A stretch of DNA of 64,000 bases, taken from the NCBI RefSeq assembly GCF_000012985.1, contig NC_007645.1:3316501-3380500 (forward strand), read 5' to 3'. The notes under the pieces are model-generated. The model searched no databases and was not told the DNA's origin. It saw only the letters and a program-made list of their open reading frames with translations. The stretch's first letter is position 1. Every line of letters begins with the position of its first letter. The position numbers and the translations under genes are program-made. Shown one piece after another: positions 1 through 9,114 of this stretch. This DNA is from Hahella chejuensis KCTC 2396 (GTDB taxonomy: Bacteria; Pseudomonadota; Gammaproteobacteria; Pseudomonadales; Oleiphilaceae).

Positions 1-117
1 GTTTCTTGCATAAACAGCTGATAAATTTAAGGTTGTCGCGAATTTAACGCATCCGTTACACTGGCTTGAATTTTCCCTATATCCCTGCGCTAAGCGTGAT
101 AGCCAAAGGCTTGGTCT

Positions 118-975
118 ATGTCGGGATACCAGACAAGGACTTATGAGATGCTGTCAGAACAACAAAAAGCCCAGTATGCAAAGGATGGTTATCTATTGTT
201 GCCGGATTTGGTGACGCAGCCGGAGCGTGAGGCGTTAATCGCACGCGCCTACGCCATCATCGAAGAAGATAATCTGGAACAAGCCGCGCGTTTTTCCACC
301 ATTGATCGCGCTCAGGTCAATAACGCGTATTTTCTCGGCTCCGCTGAAACGATTCGCTGCTTTTTCGAAGAGGAAGCCTTCAGCCCAGAAGGTGAGTTGC
401 TGCAGCCGCGGGCCCAGTCCATCAACAAAATCGGTCACGCGCTGCATGATCTGGACCCGGTCTTTAAACGCTTCGCGCAGCGCCGCGAGTTCGGCGATAT
501 CGCCCGAGATTTGGGGCAATCACACCCCTCGCTGTATCAGACCATGGTGATTTTCAAGCAACCGCGCATCGGTGGGGAGGTCACCTGGCACCAGGACGCC
601 ACTTTTTTCTATACCGAACCGGCCAGCGTTATTACTTACTGGTTCGCTCTGGAAGACGCCACCTTGCAAAACGGCTGTCTCTGGCTGGAGCCCGGTGGTC
701 ATCAAGGCCCCTTGCGCGAACGCTATTTGTGCGAACAGGGCGATCTAAGCATGCGACCTCTGAGCGACCAACCCTGGCCAACTAAAAGTGGAACCCCTAT
801 GCCCGTCAAGGCTGGCAGTCTCCTGGTATTCCATGGTCACCTGCCACACTACAGCGCCCCCAACCGCTCCGACAAATCCCGCATCGCCCTGACGTTTCAT
901 GTGGTCGATGGGGCTTGTGAGTATGCGCCGGAAAATTGGTTGCAGCGGGGAAGCTTGGGGAGCTTTTCATTGTGA
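118..975 (+). CDS. Phytanoyl-CoA dioxygenase (PhyH) family protein
   Basis: This 285-residue protein belongs to the Fe(II)/2-oxoglutarate-dependent PhyH dioxygenases. The iron ligands are visible as H158-x-D160 (WHQD) and a distal His near residue 244 (PHYSAPN). An Arg further on (NRSDKSR) is placed to bind 2-oxoglutarate. The N-terminus (QYAKDGYLLLPDL) is typical of the family. No signal peptide is seen, so it is probably cytosolic. An alternative start at 148 has a better Shine-Dalgarno (AAGGA). It stands alone, with about 140 bp before the helicase gene. The hydroxylated substrate cannot be told from sequence. Family call is firm, function open. Confidence 0.88.
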   Translation: MSGYQTRTYEMLSEQQKAQYAKDGYLLLPDLVTQPEREALIARAYAIIEEDNLEQAARFSTIDRAQVNNAYFLGSAETIRCFFEEEAFSPEGELLQPRAQSINKIGHALHDLDPVFKRFAQRREFGDIARDLGQSHPSLYQTMVIFKQPRIGGEVTWHQDATFFYTEPASVITYWFALEDATLQNGCLWLEPGGHQGPLRERYLCEQGDLSMRPLSDQPWPTKSGTPMPVKAGSLLVFHGHLPHYSAPNRSDKSRIALTFHVVDGACEYAPENWLQRGSLGSFSL

Positions 976-1115
976 GGGTGGGGGGGAGCTATAAAGTTCT
1001 GCGTGAAGATTTCTAAACCCTATACTGTATGCAACAGTCCTGGCCCGAGAAAATGTTACTCATTTATACAGCCGCCAAGGGCTGATCACCGTCGTTTTAT
1101 AGATGTATTGTCGAT

Positions 1116-4100
1116 ATGAGGGACAAGCCCATGTCTGGTCAGGACGCGTCGCCGCTCAAGATCCACGCAACCATAGTCGAAAAGATCAATTTTGCCTGCC
1201 ATCAGAGCGCTTATGCCGTGTTGCGCGAGTTAAAGATCGAGAATTCGAGCGCTGATGATCTCCATGACCTGGTCGTCACACTGGAGGCCGCGCCGGCGTT
1301 CCTTAGAACGAAAACGTGGACGATAGACAGTCTCTCCGCAGACGGACAAATCGTGATAAAGGATCGTGACTTGGAGTTGGACGGCGGCTTTTTATTTGGT
1401 TTGGCTGAGTCTATGCGTGGAAGCCTCAATATTCGCGTCAACCGTGCAGATGAGCTTCTTGCAGAGCAGGCGGTTGACGTTGAGCTACTGGCCTCCAATG
1501 AATGGGGCGGCGTCAGCTTTATGCCCGAGCTTTTGGCCGCTTTTTGTACGCCCAATGACCCCGCTGTCGACCGCCTGTTGGGACAGGCCGGCAAAGTGCT
1601 GCGAACGGCGGGCAAGCCGGACGCCATTGACGGCTATCACGCTAAAAGCCGGGAGCGGGTATGGCTGATCGCCTCCGCGATCTACTCCGCCATGGTCAAA
1701 TTACAAGTAGGGTATGCGCTGCCACCCGCCAGCTTTGAGCGCAACGGTCAAAAAATTCGACTGCCGAATCAGATTGAAGCCAACAAGGTCGCCACCTGTC
1801 TGGACACAACGTTGCTGTTCGCCGCGGCGTTTGAGCAGGCCGGGCTTAACCCCATACTGGTGTTAACGGAAGGGCATGCCCTGGTCGGACTCTGGCTGCA
1901 GCCTGAAGATCTCTCAAGCGTCCTGGTGTATGAAGCAGAGGTTTTTCGCCAGCGTATCCCGCTGAAAGAGCTTATTCTGATAGAAACCACGTTAGTGACG
2001 ACGCATCCCCCAGCGCCGTTCTCCAAAGCGGTGCAGGCCGGGAGTCTGGCGGTGTCTTTGGAAAAGGATAACGAGTTCATCGCGGCTATTGATATTCGCC
2101 GGGCCCGGGCGCATCGCATAAATCCGGTCAGTCTGCAGACTCCCCGATCCCAGTTCACTGAGTCAGACGGTGAGGGCGAGAACATAGAGCCGGGGTTAGA
2201 AGAGGCGCCGTCGTTGCCCTCCTATTCCGTTCCCGACGAGGAAGATCTGTCCGATAGCAGCCCGGACGGCCGCCTGGAGCGCTGGCAGCGTAAGTTATTG
2301 GACCTGTCCGCGCGCAACCCGCTGCTTAACCATAAGCCCGGCAAAACCAGTCTGGCTTTTGTCTGCAGCGACCCCGGCGCTTTGGAAGATGTACTGGCGA
2401 CGGGGGCGCGAATTTCTATCGCGCCGTTCCCCAGGTTTCATGCCCAGGAACAAGATCAGGATATCTATCGTCAGCGCACCGGGGACGATTTGAAGGAAGA
2501 ATATGCCCGGGACGCGTTGTCGAAAAAGCAGCTGCTGGTTGAACTCTCGCAAGAGGAGCTGGATAAGCGCGCGGTTGAAATATATCGCAAAGCGCAGACC
2601 TCCCTCAAAGAAGGCGGTTCTAACACCCTGTTTCTGGCGATTGGTTTTCTGCTCTGGAAACAGAAAGACAAGGACGACCGTCGCTACCGCGCGCCGTTGA
2701 TCTTGCTGCCCGTTTCTCTGGAGCGGAAGTCCGTTCGCAGCGGCGTCAAAATGACCGCCAGCGAAGACGATCCCAGATTCAATACCACGTTGCTGGAGAT
2801 GCTGAAGAAAGACTTCGGCATTGATATTGGCGGCCTGCATGGGCCCTTGCCGCAGGACCATAGCGGGATCGATGTGGAAGGCGTCTGGAATAAAATCAGA
2901 CATGCGATCAAAGACGCGCCGGGGTTCGAAGTGGTGGAGGACGTCGTCCTGGGCCATTTCTCTTTCGCCAAGTATTTGATGTGGAAAGATCTGGTCGATC
3001 GTTCCGAGTCACTGAAACAGAGTGCGGTGGTGAAGCATCTTCTGGAAACGCCAAGAGAGCCCTACGAAAGCGATATCCGCTTTGTCGACCCTGGCGACAT
3101 AGATAAAGAATATACGCCGGCGGATTTGCTGACGCCTTTGCCGGCGGACTCGTCTCAAATGTCCGCTATCGCCACGGCGGATCGGGGCAAGAATTTTGTC
3201 ATCATCGGGCCGCCGGGAACCGGGAAAAGCCAGACCATCGGCAACCTTATCGCCCACATGATGGGCAAAGGCAAGAAAGTGCTGTTTGTGTCAGAAAAAA
3301 CCGCGGCGCTGGAAGTGGTTCACCGGCGACTGAAAGACATCGGCCTGGGCCATTTCTGCCTGGAGCTGCATTCCAATAAGGCGAAAAAAGCCGATGTCCT
3401 GAATCAGCTGCGCGCCTCCTGGGAGAGCTTTTCGCAATCGAAAGTCAACGCATGGCAGGCGGAGGCGGAGCGGCTGAAGGCCCTGCGCGACCGCTTGAAC
3501 CAGGTCGTCAACGCTCTCCACACACGTCGCCGAAATGGTTTGACCGCTCATTACGCCATCGGCGTCAAAGTCCGGGATAACGAGCTTGCGGCGAAGGTGA
3601 AGCTAAGCTGGCCTAATGCGGACTATCATGATGACTCGCAGCTGCAAAAGCTGCGGGAAGCCGCGGAGTTGCTGGGTATTCAGGCAAAGGCCGTGGGTGA
3701 ACTGGTTGATCACCCATTGAAAGTAATCGCAAATTTCGATTGGCGTCCCCAATGGCAGGAAGAGGTGGTCAGCGCCGCCGGGCAATTGCAGGCCAGCGCC
3801 AAACAAGCGGCGAAAGACCTGGCTGTGTTTGAGGGCGCCTTGGGAGTCAGCTTTGGCGATGCCGACTTATCTAAACTCGGTGCGGTGGAAGAGCTGGGGC
3901 AGGTATTACTGGACTCCTACAGGACACAGGCGTCGTTCGCCCTGGAGCCGGACGGTCCCGACCGTCTGGAGGCGCTGGAAGAGGCCGTTGGACAACTAAA
4001 AATCTATATCGACGCGCAATCCAGGCTTAGTTGTAAGTATGAAGCTCTGGCATGGAAGAAGCTTGATGCTGACAGTCTCGACATACAGTGGCGAGACGCC

Positions 4101-6383
4101 AATCAGACATGGTGGCCAAAAAGCTTTTTCGCCAAGCGAAAAGTGCTGAAACAGATGCGCCAGAATGGCGCTCTGGGTGATCCAGATCCCAACAACGATA
4201 TCCCTGTCCTGAAGCAGTTGCGAACCACCGGCGAATACATTGATCGTCTGGATGGAATGCTGAAAGGGTTGCGCGACTGGAATGCCCATGACTCAGATCC
4301 GGATGTGATCGCGTCTCTCAAGCTGCTGGGGTCTCGCGCCCGTATTGCGGTGAGTAAGCTCGCCGACGACGCTGATGGATTGATCTTCCTGCGATCGAAA
4401 ATCAGAGGCCTGCTATACGACGCCAACGACCTTCTGGCCCCGGAGGCGACCGTTGGAAAAGGCATTGCAGATTTTTTGTCGTCACTGGAACGACTCAAGG
4501 CGATCAGCCAGCAATTTGAGGGCTTGATTGGCAATACGCTGAATGGGCATCTGCCGAGTGAGGCGTCGGCGTTAGAGGCGATAGACGAACTTTGCCAGGG
4601 AATAGTAGAACGTCATCACTCCCTGAGAGACTGGTGCGGCTGGGTGCGCAGACGTTCTGAAGCAATAGATCTCCAGATGGGGCCGTTGGTGGAAGCGGTT
4701 GAAAACGGCGATGTAAACCCCGAGGACCTTATTGATATCTTCGAGGCCGCCTATTGCGCCTGGTGGTCTTCAGCGGTGATCGGAGAGGATGAAGTCCTCA
4801 GAACTTTCTCATCGCCGGAACATGAGTCGGCCATTCTTCATTTCAGAGATCTGGACACCCAGTTCAGTGAACTTACGGCGCAGTATATTGCGGCGAAACT
4901 GGCAGGCGAGATTCCCGACCCGGACGACATCAAACGCAGTTCCTCCTGGGGCGTTTTACGTCATGAGCTGCAGAAGAAAACACGGCATAAGCCGGTTCGG
5001 GAGATGATGGAGGAAATTCCCGACGTGGTAACCTCATTGGCGCCTTGTCTGATGATGTCGCCATTGTCCATCGCCCAGTTTTTATCGGCGGAGCAAGCGC
5101 TGTTTGATGTGGTGATTTTCGACGAAGCCTCGCAGATCACGGTTTGGGACGCGGTAGGCTCTCTGGCGCGGGGCAAACAGGTCATTGTCGCGGGCGACCC
5201 CAAACAGATGCCGCCCACTAACTTTTTCGCCCGCTCTGACGATGACCCCGATGGGGATATCGACGCTGAGGGCGATCTTGAAAGTATCCTTGATGAACTG
5301 ATCGGCGCCAGTATCCCGCAACGGGTGCTGAACCTGCACTATCGCTCGCGCCGGGAGAGTTTGATCGCTTTCTCCAACAGCCGCTATTACGACAGCTCCC
5401 TGATTACCTTTCCGGCGCCGGTGCATCCGGACAAAGGCGTTTCACTGGTTCGCCCGGAAGGCTTCTATGCCAGAGGCAAGGCCCGTCATAATCAAGGCGA
5501 AGCGAAGGCCATCGTGGCGGAAATTGTACGCAGAATTACCTCCACAGATCCGAAAGTGCGCACTCAATCCATTGGCGTGGTCACATTCAACACAGAACAG
5601 CAGACGTTAATCGAGGACCTGCTGGATAAAGCCCGTTCCGATGATCCTTCCATTGAGTGGGCGTTCTCCGAAGAGTCGACCCTGGAGCCGGTATTCGTGA
5701 AGAACCTGGAGACGGTTCAGGGAGATGAGAGGGACGTCATACTGTTCAGCATTACTTATGGTCCGGATGAAAGCGACCATGTGACGATGAACTTTGGACC
5801 GCTGAATCGTAACGGTGGCGAGCGACGTTTGAATGTCGCGATGACTCGGGCGCGCTCTGAAATGATCGTCTTTTCGACGATGAAGCCGGAGCGTATTGAT
5901 CTCTCCAGAACACAGGCCCGAGCGGTCGCCGATCTCAAGCATTTTCTTGAGTACGCAGAGCGGGGCGCTTCCGCCTTGGGCGCCGCCGTGCATGGTTCAA
6001 TTGGCGACTTCGAATCGCCCTTTGAAATTGCGGTGGCGAGGGCCTTACAGGATAAAGGCTGGATCATTCACCCGCAGATTGGCGTTTCCGCATACCGTAT
6101 CGATCTGGGGATCGTGCATCCTGACGCGCCGGGCCTATATCTGGCGGGCGTCGAATGCGACGGAGCGATGTACCATAGCTCCGCCTACGCCCGCGAGAGA
6201 GACAAGATCCGCCAGGCGGTGCTTGAAGGGCTGGGGTGGACGCTGTTCAGAGTCTGGTCAACCGACTGGTGGACGAACAAGGCCAAGGCGCTAGAAGACC
6301 TACACGCCATGCTACAACGCCACCTCGAAAAAGTGCGTGAGGAAGAGGCACGGAAGGAGGCTGGCGCAGAGGCAGTCAGCTAG
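1116..6383 (+). CDS. DUF4011-type SF1 helicase with N-terminal transglutaminase-like domain and C-terminal MTES_1575-type nuclease
   Basis: A 1755-residue multidomain protein. Residues about 170-260 look transglutaminase-like, with C228 and H254 as candidate catalytic residues. A DUF4011 segment begins near residue 385 (RKLLDLSARNPLL). The SF1 helicase core has Walker A GPPGTGKS at 698-705 and Walker B DEAS at 1336-1339, followed by helicase motifs GDPKQMPP, LHYRSR, VQGDERD and VAMTRAR. The last about 120 residues resemble a Vsr/MTES_1575 restriction-endonuclease fold: D1663, ECDG at 1680-1683, MYHSS and R-x-W. ATP-dependent nucleic-acid translocation and cleavage is inferred. This architecture recurs in bacterial defence regions, but no phage activity is shown by sequence. 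An alternative start is ATG at 1131. It lies next to the cassette-like region. Confidence 0.85.
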   Translation: MRDKPMSGQDASPLKIHATIVEKINFACHQSAYAVLRELKIENSSADDLHDLVVTLEAAPAFLRTKTWTIDSLSADGQIVIKDRDLELDGGFLFGLAESMRGSLNIRVNRADELLAEQAVDVELLASNEWGGVSFMPELLAAFCTPNDPAVDRLLGQAGKVLRTAGKPDAIDGYHAKSRERVWLIASAIYSAMVKLQVGYALPPASFERNGQKIRLPNQIEANKVATCLDTTLLFAAAFEQAGLNPILVLTEGHALVGLWLQPEDLSSVLVYEAEVFRQRIPLKELILIETTLVTTHPPAPFSKAVQAGSLAVSLEKDNEFIAAIDIRRARAHRINPVSLQTPRSQFTESDGEGENIEPGLEEAPSLPSYSVPDEEDLSDSSPDGRLERWQRKLLDLSARNPLLNHKPGKTSLAFVCSDPGALEDVLATGARISIAPFPRFHAQEQDQDIYRQRTGDDLKEEYARDALSKKQLLVELSQEELDKRAVEIYRKAQTSLKEGGSNTLFLAIGFLLWKQKDKDDRRYRAPLILLPVSLERKSVRSGVKMTASEDDPRFNTTLLEMLKKDFGIDIGGLHGPLPQDHSGIDVEGVWNKIRHAIKDAPGFEVVEDVVLGHFSFAKYLMWKDLVDRSESLKQSAVVKHLLETPREPYESDIRFVDPGDIDKEYTPADLLTPLPADSSQMSAIATADRGKNFVIIGPPGTGKSQTIGNLIAHMMGKGKKVLFVSEKTAALEVVHRRLKDIGLGHFCLELHSNKAKKADVLNQLRASWESFSQSKVNAWQAEAERLKALRDRLNQVVNALHTRRRNGLTAHYAIGVKVRDNELAAKVKLSWPNADYHDDSQLQKLREAAELLGIQAKAVGELVDHPLKVIANFDWRPQWQEEVVSAAGQLQASAKQAAKDLAVFEGALGVSFGDADLSKLGAVEELGQVLLDSYRTQASFALEPDGPDRLEALEEAVGQLKIYIDAQSRLSCKYEALAWKKLDADSLDIQWRDANQTWWPKSFFAKRKVLKQMRQNGALGDPDPNNDIPVLKQLRTTGEYIDRLDGMLKGLRDWNAHDSDPDVIASLKLLGSRARIAVSKLADDADGLIFLRSKIRGLLYDANDLLAPEATVGKGIADFLSSLERLKAISQQFEGLIGNTLNGHLPSEASALEAIDELCQGIVERHHSLRDWCGWVRRRSEAIDLQMGPLVEAVENGDVNPEDLIDIFEAAYCAWWSSAVIGEDEVLRTFSSPEHESAILHFRDLDTQFSELTAQYIAAKLAGEIPDPDDIKRSSSWGVLRHELQKKTRHKPVREMMEEIPDVVTSLAPCLMMSPLSIAQFLSAEQALFDVVIFDEASQITVWDAVGSLARGKQVIVAGDPKQMPPTNFFARSDDDPDGDIDAEGDLESILDELIGASIPQRVLNLHYRSRRESLIAFSNSRYYDSSLITFPAPVHPDKGVSLVRPEGFYARGKARHNQGEAKAIVAEIVRRITSTDPKVRTQSIGVVTFNTEQQTLIEDLLDKARSDDPSIEWAFSEESTLEPVFVKNLETVQGDERDVILFSITYGPDESDHVTMNFGPLNRNGGERRLNVAMTRARSEMIVFSTMKPERIDLSRTQARAVADLKHFLEYAERGASALGAAVHGSIGDFESPFEIAVARALQDKGWIIHPQIGVSAYRIDLGIVHPDAPGLYLAGVECDGAMYHSSAYARERDKIRQAVLEGLGWTLFRVWSTDWWTNKAKALEDLHAMLQRHLEKVREEEARKEAGAEAVS

Positions 6384-6525
6384 CGGGTGGTTGATGCATT
6401 GCGTGAGAAAGTCCCCGCAGTGTTCTTCCAATGGAACCATGGGGCTGGTGGATGTATCTTCTGGAATCAGAATTGGAAAAACGCGGATGTGGGTTATACA
6501 AATTATTAGGCATCAAGGATCGTAA

Positions 6526-6990
6526 GTGGAAATAATCAAGAATATTGGGTCGGGCGAATTTGGTATAGAAGGCGAAGTCTACTTTCGCTGCTTCGATAAA
6601 TATATTGCGCTATCCGTAGAAGGCGAAAATATCGAATTTGCGCAAATGTGTGCGGAATACCTAAATGAGCTAACCGATGATGTCATAAGTTCTTTATGCG
6701 AGGCCTCTATCAGGTATTGCAATGGCTTTCTTGAGGCAATTGGTGAGCCGATAAAGACCTTTGAAAAACCTACAGAAGTTCTTAGCTTGATTTATCCGAG
6801 CGTATTGTTGGTTCCAAGTCCAGGAAATGAGCGCGAGCCAGTAATCCACATGGAGCTAAATTGTGAGTGGGAGCCAGAGCATGGTATGGAATGGGTTGTT
6901 CGAGGTAATAAGGTGCTCTACGTAGGCGCCTTCAATGGTGAAGATCCTTGGTCCGATTTTTGTCAAAAGAAAGCCTGGAACTATGCCTAA
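6526..6990 (+). CDS. Hypothetical protein, DUF6985-like, in cassette-like array
   Basis: A 154-residue acidic protein starting at GTG, with AAGGAT about 7 bases upstream. Its C-terminus (EHGMEWVVRG, FNGEDPW) recalls the DUF6985 group of small bacterial proteins; this is a weak recognition. No signal peptide or membrane segment is seen. The gene is AT-richer than the helicase upstream. Its stop codon lies inside GCCTAACAA, the start of an attC-like repeat, which is the usual gene-to-attC arrangement of an integron cassette. Function is not known. Confidence 0.65.
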   Translation: MEIIKNIGSGEFGIEGEVYFRCFDKYIALSVEGENIEFAQMCAEYLNELTDDVISSLCEASIRYCNGFLEAIGEPIKTFEKPTEVLSLIYPSVLLVPSPGNEREPVIHMELNCEWEPEHGMEWVVRGNKVLYVGAFNGEDPWSDFCQKKAWNYA

Positions 6991-7060
6991 CAAAGGCAAG
7001 CACAATCACCCAATGCAAATAGCCACATTGGGCTGGACCTCGCTGATGATCGCCTCAGGC
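6985..7060 (+). repeat. attC-like repeat A
   Basis: Begins GCCTAACAAAGGCAAG, which fits the RYYYAAC core of an attC R'' box, and holds TGGGCTGGACCTCGCTGA about 40 bases on. The same two blocks recur in the same order at 8894-8968. It overlaps the stop of the preceding gene. A clear right-hand GTTRRRY box is not seen, so the site may be decayed. Confidence 0.4.
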
Positions 7061-7072
7061 AAATCGCACTAT

Positions 7073-7588
7073 ATGGTGAATAATTGGCCATATTTTTCCC
7101 CCATGGGAGGTGAAAATGGCGCTCAATATCTCAAATTCGCTACTTTACTCGCTATGCCTTGGTTTCCGGGGCTCTCTTCTGCAGAGCATTTCCTTAAAAT
7201 CGTATTTTTAGCAATTTTCTGCCGCTTTAATAAGACTTCAAGCAAGAAACGAAGTGCGATTCCCCTGCGTACTCTATGGATTTACTGTCTACTATTCAAC
7301 CATGTAGTGCGATTTGCCTGGGGGAAGCGGGGAGAATTAGTAGAAAAATATCACCTTGATAAGCTTGAACAGCTTATATCAGTGCAATTATCAAAATTGC
7401 AGCTCTCAAATGAAACTCACTGGGTGAAATTGGTTGTGTCAAATGTAAGTGGTAAGATTGAAACTGTAGCATTGACTGTTGATGGTATGCAATCTGACGA
7501 AGTAAACAAGGAAGTTTCATCATATAGTTGGCCTGCTTCTAAACAGTTTTATATGGTTATACTATTTTTTGTGGTGGGCAAGGCATAA
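7073..7588 (+). CDS. Hypothetical protein (uncertain)
   Basis: An open frame of about 171 residues directly after attC-like repeat A. ATG at 7073 or 7103 could start it; the open frame continues upstream into the previous gene. The first half has hydrophobic stretches (FLKIVFLAIF, LWIYCLLFNHVV). The second half reads like a soluble domain (LDKLEQLISVQLSKLQL, WVKLVVSNVSG). No family is recognised. A second short reading starts at 7116 with a strong GGAGG, so a frameshift in an older gene is possible. Its position between two attC-like sites suggests a cassette gene. Confidence 0.4.
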   Translation: MVNNWPYFSPMGGENGAQYLKFATLLAMPWFPGLSSAEHFLKIVFLAIFCRFNKTSSKKRSAIPLRTLWIYCLLFNHVVRFAWGKRGELVEKYHLDKLEQLISVQLSKLQLSNETHWVKLVVSNVSGKIETVALTVDGMQSDEVNKEVSSYSWPASKQFYMVILFFVVGKA

Positions 7589-7616
7589 TGAGGCCTTAGT
7601 ATTCAGAGGAGGCATC

Positions 7617-7721
7617 ATGGAAATCTGGAAAAACCACGAAGAGGCAGAGGCATTAAATGAAGATGTCGACGGTTATATTCCATGGTTCAACAACAAGCCT
7701 CCATTGTTGGCGCCGAAATAA
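7617..7721 (+). CDS. 34-residue small ORF in cassette-like array
   Basis: A short ORF (MEIWKNHEEAEA ... PLLAPK) preceded by a strong Shine-Dalgarno, AGAGGAGG, five bases before ATG. It is acidic at the start and proline-rich at the end. The stop is followed within six bases by GCTAACAAGGCC, which resembles the left end of the attC-like repeats beside its neighbours. RBS quality plus cassette position is the case for it being real. Function unknown. Confidence 0.45.
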   Translation: MEIWKNHEEAEALNEDVDGYIPWFNNKPPLLAPK

Positions 7722-7725
7722 TTAA

Positions 7726-7760
7726 ATGCTAACAAGGCCTTTAAATTGACGTCTTTTCCG
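7726..7760 (+). repeat. attC-like fragment
   Basis: GCTAACAAGGCCTTTAAATT follows the 34-residue ORF and resembles the CTAACAA core seen at 6985 and 8894. The rest of the element cannot be matched with confidence. Up to the next start at 7844 the DNA is AT-rich and holds no gene. Confidence 0.25.
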
Positions 7761-7843
7761 TCGCATACCACTACGCTGCCAAAAAAAATAACTCCAAATC
7801 CACCAATGATGGTGGCTTTAGAAGCCCGACTATGGAGACATAA

Positions 7844-8374
7844 ATGAGTGAGTTTAGTGAAAGTTATCACCTGCGTACCAAGAACAAAGAAGAAGGAAAA
7901 GACTTATTAAAAAGGCTTGGTGTCCGTGGGGTAGTGTTTGATGAATCCAATAACTGGATAACAATACTGCCGGAGGGCGATTTAAATTCACAAAAAGATA
8001 ATGTCGCGGCTTACTATAGTGGTATGGTTCTGCACTATATGTTTGCTGAGGATCACGCCTGGGTTGTGAATTTGTTTTCTAATGGCGTTTTGATAAGTGC
8101 ATATGTGTGTGCATGGGACCCGGAACTGTATATTGAAAAAGATAAATTAGATGTTCAACGCTTTGTCGACTTGCTAATTGATCAGGGCGACCGTGAAAAG
8201 CTGATTCAGCTATTTTGTCTGGACACATTGGACGACATTTTTAGCGAGATGCCTGCTTATAAATTGGCTGACCTTCTCGGTATTGAGCATTACCAATGGC
8301 TGGCGGGGCATGATATACCTCGACATGGCGAAGAAATTGTAAGAAGTAATCCTGGAGCTGAGTTGGTTGGCTAA
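7844..8374 (+). CDS. Hypothetical protein in cassette-like array
   Basis: A 176-residue acidic soluble protein with no recognised family. It starts at ATG with GGAGA nine bases upstream. The middle (LHYMFAEDHAWVVNLFSNGVLISAYVCAWDPELYI) is rich in aromatic residues, and the end is helical and charged (LIDQGDREKLIQLF). No signal peptide is seen. It is AT-rich compared with flanking chromosomal genes. Downstream, GCGTTATAC at 8415-8423 resembles the right end of an attC site, just before the next start. Orphan cassette genes of this size are common; nothing shows what it does. Confidence 0.65.
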   Translation: MSEFSESYHLRTKNKEEGKDLLKRLGVRGVVFDESNNWITILPEGDLNSQKDNVAAYYSGMVLHYMFAEDHAWVVNLFSNGVLISAYVCAWDPELYIEKDKLDVQRFVDLLIDQGDREKLIQLFCLDTLDDIFSEMPAYKLADLLGIEHYQWLAGHDIPRHGEEIVRSNPGAELVG

Positions 8375-8435
8375 TTCACCTCTAATAGTCAGCAGCAAGC
8401 GACCCCTGTGCTGGGCGTTATACACCTTGAGAGTT

Positions 8436-8897
8436 ATGAGCAATTACATAAGAATTGAACGAATCCCCTATGAAGAGCCTTACCATGTACAGCTTGTTTG
8501 GAATGCATCCAATGGTAGTGTTTCAACGTGCTTCGAATATTATGACAATGCAGATTCATTAAAAGAAATTGCTGGTGGATTAGAAAATTTTCCCCGGCAC
8601 AGCAGTGACGTTTTCTTATATGAAATTGGCTCTGAGAAGCCCGAAGATAATTTTGCGTACTATTTCAGGCTTAGAGCTTTTACTACTGATTCACGTGGTA
8701 GCTCGGCGCTTCAAATTCGATTTAGCAACAACAGAGATTTACCATACCGAGAAATAGTCGAATTCTGTATCGAAGCTGAACCAGCAGCTATAAATAGGCT
8801 CGGCAAGCTCTTTCGAGAATTTTCAAATCTAAATCAAGAATACATGGCTTGGTCAGATACCGAATCATTTATAGGCAGCAAGCACGAATATACATAA
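8436..8897 (+). CDS. Hypothetical protein in cassette-like array
   Basis: A 153-residue soluble protein with no recognised family. I chose ATG at 8436 because it lies 12 bases after GCGTTATAC, the usual distance from an attC right end to a cassette start. The open frame itself runs back to 8367, inside the previous gene. It has many aromatic and acidic residues (CFEYYDNADSLKEI, FAYYFRLRAFTT). The stop codon lies within ATAACAAAGCCAAG, the start of attC-like repeat B. Confidence 0.65.
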   Translation: MSNYIRIERIPYEEPYHVQLVWNASNGSVSTCFEYYDNADSLKEIAGGLENFPRHSSDVFLYEIGSEKPEDNFAYYFRLRAFTTDSRGSSALQIRFSNNRDLPYREIVEFCIEAEPAAINRLGKLFREFSNLNQEYMAWSDTESFIGSKHEYT

Positions 8898-8968
8898 CAA
8901 AGCCAAGTGAATTGCCCGAGCGAAAAGTGCATGGGCTGGACCTCGCTGACGCTCGGCCTGTATTGACG
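8894..8968 (+). repeat. attC-like repeat B
   Basis: ATAACAAAGCCAAG followed 37 bases later by TGGGCTGGACCTCGCTGACG, matching repeat A block for block. It contains an inverted repeat CCGAGCG/CGCTCGG, as expected for a folded attC site. It ends the array of unknown genes. Confidence 0.4.
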
Positions 8969-9007
8969 TAAACAAGGCAGCTCTGCAACAGATGCAGCGC
9001 CAGGGTG

Positions 9008-9057
9008 GATAGTTTCTGAATAGATGGCTTCTGAACGGATAGCTTCTAAACAGATAA
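9008..9057. repeat. Short tandem repeat, 15-bp unit
   Basis: Three 15-base units (GATAGTTTCTGAATA, GATGGCTTCTGAACG, GATAGCTTCTAAACA) and a partial fourth, between the cassette-like array and the terminator hairpin. No function is evident. Confidence 0.6.
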
Positions 9058-9060
9058 TCA

Positions 9061-9099
9061 TCGGGGGCGGCAGGTACTGCTCTTCCTGCATGCCCCCGA
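9061..9099. terminator. Strong hairpin between convergent genes
   Basis: An inverted repeat TCGGGGGC/GCCCCCGA encloses a second pair GCAGG/CCTGC. It lies between a plus-strand gene ending at 8897 and a minus-strand gene ending at 9115. There is no long T-run on either side, so it is a stem-loop of terminator type rather than a textbook terminator. Confidence 0.6.
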
Positions 9100-9114
9100 C
9101 GAAATAACCCCTTA

